Of a DNA stretch of 64,000 bases, positions 61,540 through 64,000 are shown one piece after another. Location of the stretch: positions 1-64,000 of the forward strand of contig CAXBJB010000013.1 in NCBI GenBank assembly GCA_963976055.1. The letters run 5' to 3'. Each line of letters starts with the position of its first letter. The stretch's first letter is position 1. This DNA comes from UBA1479 sp963976055 (lineage in GTDB: Bacteria; Pseudomonadota; Alphaproteobacteria; Rhodospirillales; Casp-alpha2). Made by a program: the position numbers and the translations under genes. The notes under the pieces were generated by a model, which saw nothing but the letters and a program-made list of their open reading frames with translations, had not been told where the DNA came from and searched no databases.

Positions 61540-63270
61540 TCAGTAGACGTCGTTGCGGGTGTTGTAGACGTTGAACTTGCCGGTCGGCGTGACCAGCCGC
61601 TTGTCGCGGATGACAGCCTTCTTCTTCAGGGTCTTGTCATCAACAATAACGATTGCCGATTCCTGGTCCTTCGCATTCCACACGGAAAACCAGATTTCGT
61701 CACCGGCCTGGTTGTATTCACCCTGGACCACGCGCCTAACACCTTCGGTGACTCCCGACCATTCCCCGATCGGAAGTATCTTGAACGCCGGCTTATCCTT
61801 GGCAAGATCAGCGATGTTGAACACTGCAACCGAGGACGCGATCTCGGCTTCCGGGTTCAACGGCGTGTCCACATAGACATGCTTCGACTTGGGGTGAGTC
61901 TTGATGAACAGCGAGCCGCCGCCCTGACCTTCCAGGACCTGCACGACCTTCCATGCATGTTCGGGATGCCCCTTGGGGTCGGAACCGATCAGGGCAATGG
62001 TCTCGTCGCCCAGATGGCTGGTCGCCCAGACCGGACCATATTTTGGATGGTTGATGTTGGCGCCCCGGCCCGGATGCGGCTTGATCCCGGTTTCAACAAG
62101 CGCGACCAGCTTGCTCTCCTTGGTATCGACCACGGCAACCTTGTCCCGCGCGTTGGCGGCGACCAGGAAATATCGGCCCGTGGAATCGAACCCGCCGTCA
62201 TGGAGAAAGCGTTCCGCCTCGATCGCCGTGACCTTCAGGTTCTTGATGTCCTCGTAGTTGACCATCAGGATGTGGCCGGTTTCCTTGACCGTAACCACGA
62301 ATTCCGGATGGTAGTGCGAGGCTGCGATCGACGCGACGCGGGGTTCGGGGTGGAACTCCTGCGTGTCGTAGGTCATGCTGCGAGTCGATACGATCTTGTG
62401 CGGCTCGAGCGTGGCGCCGTCCATGATCACGTATTGCGGAGGCCAGTAGGCGCCGGCGATGGCGAACTTGTCTTCCCAGCCCTTCATCTTCGACGTCTCT
62501 ACCGAGCGCGCCTCGGCGCCGATCTTGATCTCGGCCACCGTGCCCGGTTCCTTCATCCAAAGATCGATCAGGTTGATCTTGGCGTCACGTCCGATGGTGA
62601 ACAGGTAACGGCCCGACGCGGACATCCGCGAAATATGCACGGCATACCCCGCCTCGATGATCTTGACGATCTTCTTTGATGCCCCGTCGATCAGCGCGAC
62701 CTGGCCGCTATCACGCAACGTCACGGAAAACAGGTTATCGATGTCCAGATTATTTTCCTTCCTGGTCGGGCGCTTGTCCAGGGGGACATGGACCTTCCAG
62801 GTCGCTCGCATTTCCTTCATACCGAACTCGGGTGGCTGCGGCGGTTCTTGCAGCAAATAGCGCGCCATCAGGTCGATGTCATCCTTGGTTAGATCGCCCG
62901 AGGTTCCCCAATTCGGCATGCCGCCCGGTGAGCCGTATGTAATGAAGTCACGCAGGGTTTCAAACCCGCGTTCCTTCGTCACCTTGGTCGTCAGATTGGG
63001 GCCGGTCGCTCCGTTGCGCAGAACGCCGTGACAACCGGCGCAACGCTCGAAATAAATATTCTTGGCTTTTTGGAATTGAGCCCCCGATAGCGCCACCTCG
63101 CCGGGCTTGGTCCCCGGTTGTTCCAACGGTTGATCGCGCAACACGTCCAGGCTCGGTTCGTACCGATCCCCAGGCGTGGTTCCGTGTTTCTTTGGTTCCG
63201 CAGCCATCGCCGCGGCAGCCCCTACCATCAGCGCCGTCGCAACTGCCGCAGATAAAATTGATCGTTTCAT
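61540..63270 (-). CDS. nirS: NirS, cytochrome cd1 nitrite reductase
   Basis: The 576-residue protein has a signal peptide (GAAAAMAA), a cytochrome c domain with C77-AGC-H81, and an eight-bladed d1 heme propeller starting at about 190 (LFSVTLRDSGQVALIDG) with the histidines of the active site in IAASHYHPEFVV and GIKPHPGRGANINHP. It reduces nitrite to NO in the periplasm. It heads the cluster and lies behind an NNR box. Full length and intact motifs show a working gene. Confidence 0.95.
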   Translation of the reverse strand: MKRSILSAAVATALMVGAAAAMAAEPKKHGTTPGDRYEPSLDVLRDQPLEQPGTKPGEVALSGAQFQKAKNIYFERCAGCHGVLRNGATGPNLTTKVTKERGFETLRDFITYGSPGGMPNWGTSGDLTKDDIDLMARYLLQEPPQPPEFGMKEMRATWKVHVPLDKRPTRKENNLDIDNLFSVTLRDSGQVALIDGASKKIVKIIEAGYAVHISRMSASGRYLFTIGRDAKINLIDLWMKEPGTVAEIKIGAEARSVETSKMKGWEDKFAIAGAYWPPQYVIMDGATLEPHKIVSTRSMTYDTQEFHPEPRVASIAASHYHPEFVVTVKETGHILMVNYEDIKNLKVTAIEAERFLHDGGFDSTGRYFLVAANARDKVAVVDTKESKLVALVETGIKPHPGRGANINHPKYGPVWATSHLGDETIALIGSDPKGHPEHAWKVVQVLEGQGGGSLFIKTHPKSKHVYVDTPLNPEAEIASSVAVFNIADLAKDKPAFKILPIGEWSGVTEGVRRVVQGEYNQAGDEIWFSVWNAKDQESAIVIVDDKTLKKKAVIRDKRLVTPTGKFNVYNTRNDVY

Positions 63271-63313
63271 AATCCCTGCTCCCGCCGGTTCTCATGAGTG
63301 GTGTGAGACGCAA

Positions 63314-63355
63314 AGGATAGGGCTGGGAAAAATGATCGGCCTTAACCCTGGTTAA
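63314..63355 (-). promoter_or_regulatory. nirS promoter with NNR-type box
   Basis: The near-perfect palindrome TTAAC-CCTG-GTTAA (63342-63355) is centred 32 bp from the -10 element TATCCT (63314-63319, minus strand). This is the class II activator arrangement expected for an NNR/Dnr-type regulator, with a leader of about 37 nt. Confidence 0.78.
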
Positions 63356-63401
63356 GGAAGGGATATTCAATGAGCCGTCGCAGGAACCGCCGGCCGGAAG
63401 C

Positions 63402-63443
63402 TTAACCCCGGTCAAGGTGAGATGCCGGGCTGCGCCCATAATC
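63402..63443 (+). promoter_or_regulatory. nirI promoter with NNR-type box
   Basis: TTAAC-CCCG-GTCAA (63402-63415) matches the NNR consensus exactly and is centred 32 bp from CATAAT (63438-63443). Transcription would start at about 63450, right at the ATG of nirI, so the message may be leaderless. Confidence 0.72.
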
Positions 63444-63448
63444 CTTGG

Positions 63449-64000
63449 ATGATTATCTGGATTCGAACGCTGATAGCAGCCGGCGCCCTGGCCTTCGCCT
63501 GGGCCGATCTCCCCGCCGAGGCCGGCGGCCTGACCCAGGAGATGCGCGACGTCCTGTTCCCCGGGGCGGAACGGCTGGAAGACTTTGCCGGCCCGCCCCC
63601 CGCCGCGAGAGCGTTCAAAGACGGCAGAATGGCGGGCTTTGTCTTGTCGACCAATGAAGTGGTCGGATCGACCGGTTATGGTGGTGGCCCCATCGATGTT
63701 CTGGTCGGAGTCACCTTGGACGGGACGATCACCGGCGCTCACCTGCTGAGTCATAACGAACCGATCCTGGTCATCGGTGTATCCGACTCGGATCTGCAAA
63801 AATTCGTTCAGGGGTTTTCAGGAATCAACGTTCTGGCGCCGGCGGTTCGCCGCAAGGACCGAGGCCGGTCCGCCGCCGATGCCATCGCCGGGGCCAGCGT
63901 TTCCAGCGCCGTGATCGAGGACGCGATTATTCGAGCGGCACGGGCCGTCCTGCGGGCCCATGGAAACCCCGCCCGGGACGCCGCCCTCAAGCGGCGCGCC
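63449..64000 (+). CDS. nirI: NirI/NosR-family protein (partial, N-terminal FMN domain)
   Basis: The 184 residues present start with a signal peptide (TLIAAGALAFAWADLPAEA) and continue with the periplasmic FMN-binding domain: FVLSTNEVVGSTGYGGGPID and the flavin attachment type motif AGASVSS. NosR and NirI continue with membrane helices and iron-sulfur motifs, which lie beyond the window. The divergent position to nirS is that of Paracoccus nirI, required for nirS expression. No ribosome site is visible before ATG 63449. Confidence 0.85.
   Translation, partial: MIIWIRTLIAAGALAFAWADLPAEAGGLTQEMRDVLFPGAERLEDFAGPPPAARAFKDGRMAGFVLSTNEVVGSTGYGGGPIDVLVGVTLDGTITGAHLLSHNEPILVIGVSDSDLQKFVQGFSGINVLAPAVRRKDRGRSAADAIAGASVSSAVIEDAIIRAARAVLRAHGNPARDAALKRRA

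Noticed and set aside
1..64000. CRISPR arrays, prophage, insertion sequences, tRNA or rRNA genes
   Set aside because: No regularly spaced repeats, transposase or phage genes, or cloverleaf-like sequences could be found by reading; a dedicated search was not possible.

Overview
The window is GC-rich, densely coded DNA. Its gene families (heme d1 nir cluster in the order S-E-C-F-D-LG-H-J-N with a divergent nirI, RbbA-type exporter, FecIR-type iron locus, histone H1-like Lys/Ala protein) point to a denitrifying alphaproteobacterium, most likely Rhodospirillales. The order-level placement is inference. I see no rRNA, tRNA, CRISPR array, insertion sequence or prophage.

Layout. 1-9.9 kb: H1-like protein, small unknowns, EamA permease, a fatty-acid type operon (acyl-CoA ligase, SDR, frameshifted hydrolase), PilZ protein, an acyl-CoA dehydrogenase / phosphotransferase / DUF6285 operon and a lone receiver. 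10-17 kb: otnK-otnC, a VOC protein behind a 42-bp perfect palindrome, enoyl-CoA hydratase, ModE-like regulator and modABC. 17-24 kb: a minus-strand operon for TonB-dependent uptake, probably of copper (YcnI-like protein, receptor, ExbB, two ExbDs, TonB). 24-31 kb: a Fur-box iron locus (FecI sigma, FecR, STN receptor, DUF3649, PepSY, DUF3325). 31-36 kb: a lipoprotein secretin with TPRs paired with a tectonin-type propeller protein. 36-38.5 kb: second ModA, Mop and MOT1-type transporter. 38.7-43 kb: sodB / unknown / nitronate monooxygenase / cyclo-ligase fusion operon with a divergent LysR gene. 42.8-46.5 kb: nirK, diheme cytochrome, monoheme cytochrome, two-domain multicopper oxidase and nsrR. 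46.7-51.6 kb: RbbA/YhhJ/YhiI-like exporter, then a decayed fabI remnant. 52-64 kb: cytochrome c and TrpD2-like gene, then the complete heme d1 / nirS cluster and the start of nirI.

How it fits together. The right part encodes two nitrite reductases: copper NirK in an arrangement like the Nitrosomonas ncgABC-nirK nitrite-tolerance cluster, and cytochrome cd1 NirS with its cofactor pathway, including a CbiX-type chelatase. Two regulatory layers can be read. Three TTAAC-N4-GT(T/C)AA boxes (NNR type) sit about 31-32 bp from good -10 elements in front of nirS, nirI and the cytochrome c gene. A separate 17-bp ATGYAT-N5-ATRCAT palindrome (NsrR type) overlaps a TTGACA -35 in front of both nirK and the copper-uptake operon 23 kb away, at nearly identical distances from the start codons. 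The local NsrR carries Cys91, Cys96 and Cys102. The strongest hypothesis from this window is therefore that nitric oxide sensing by NsrR controls a nitrite-detoxifying NirK module together with its own TonB-dependent copper supply.
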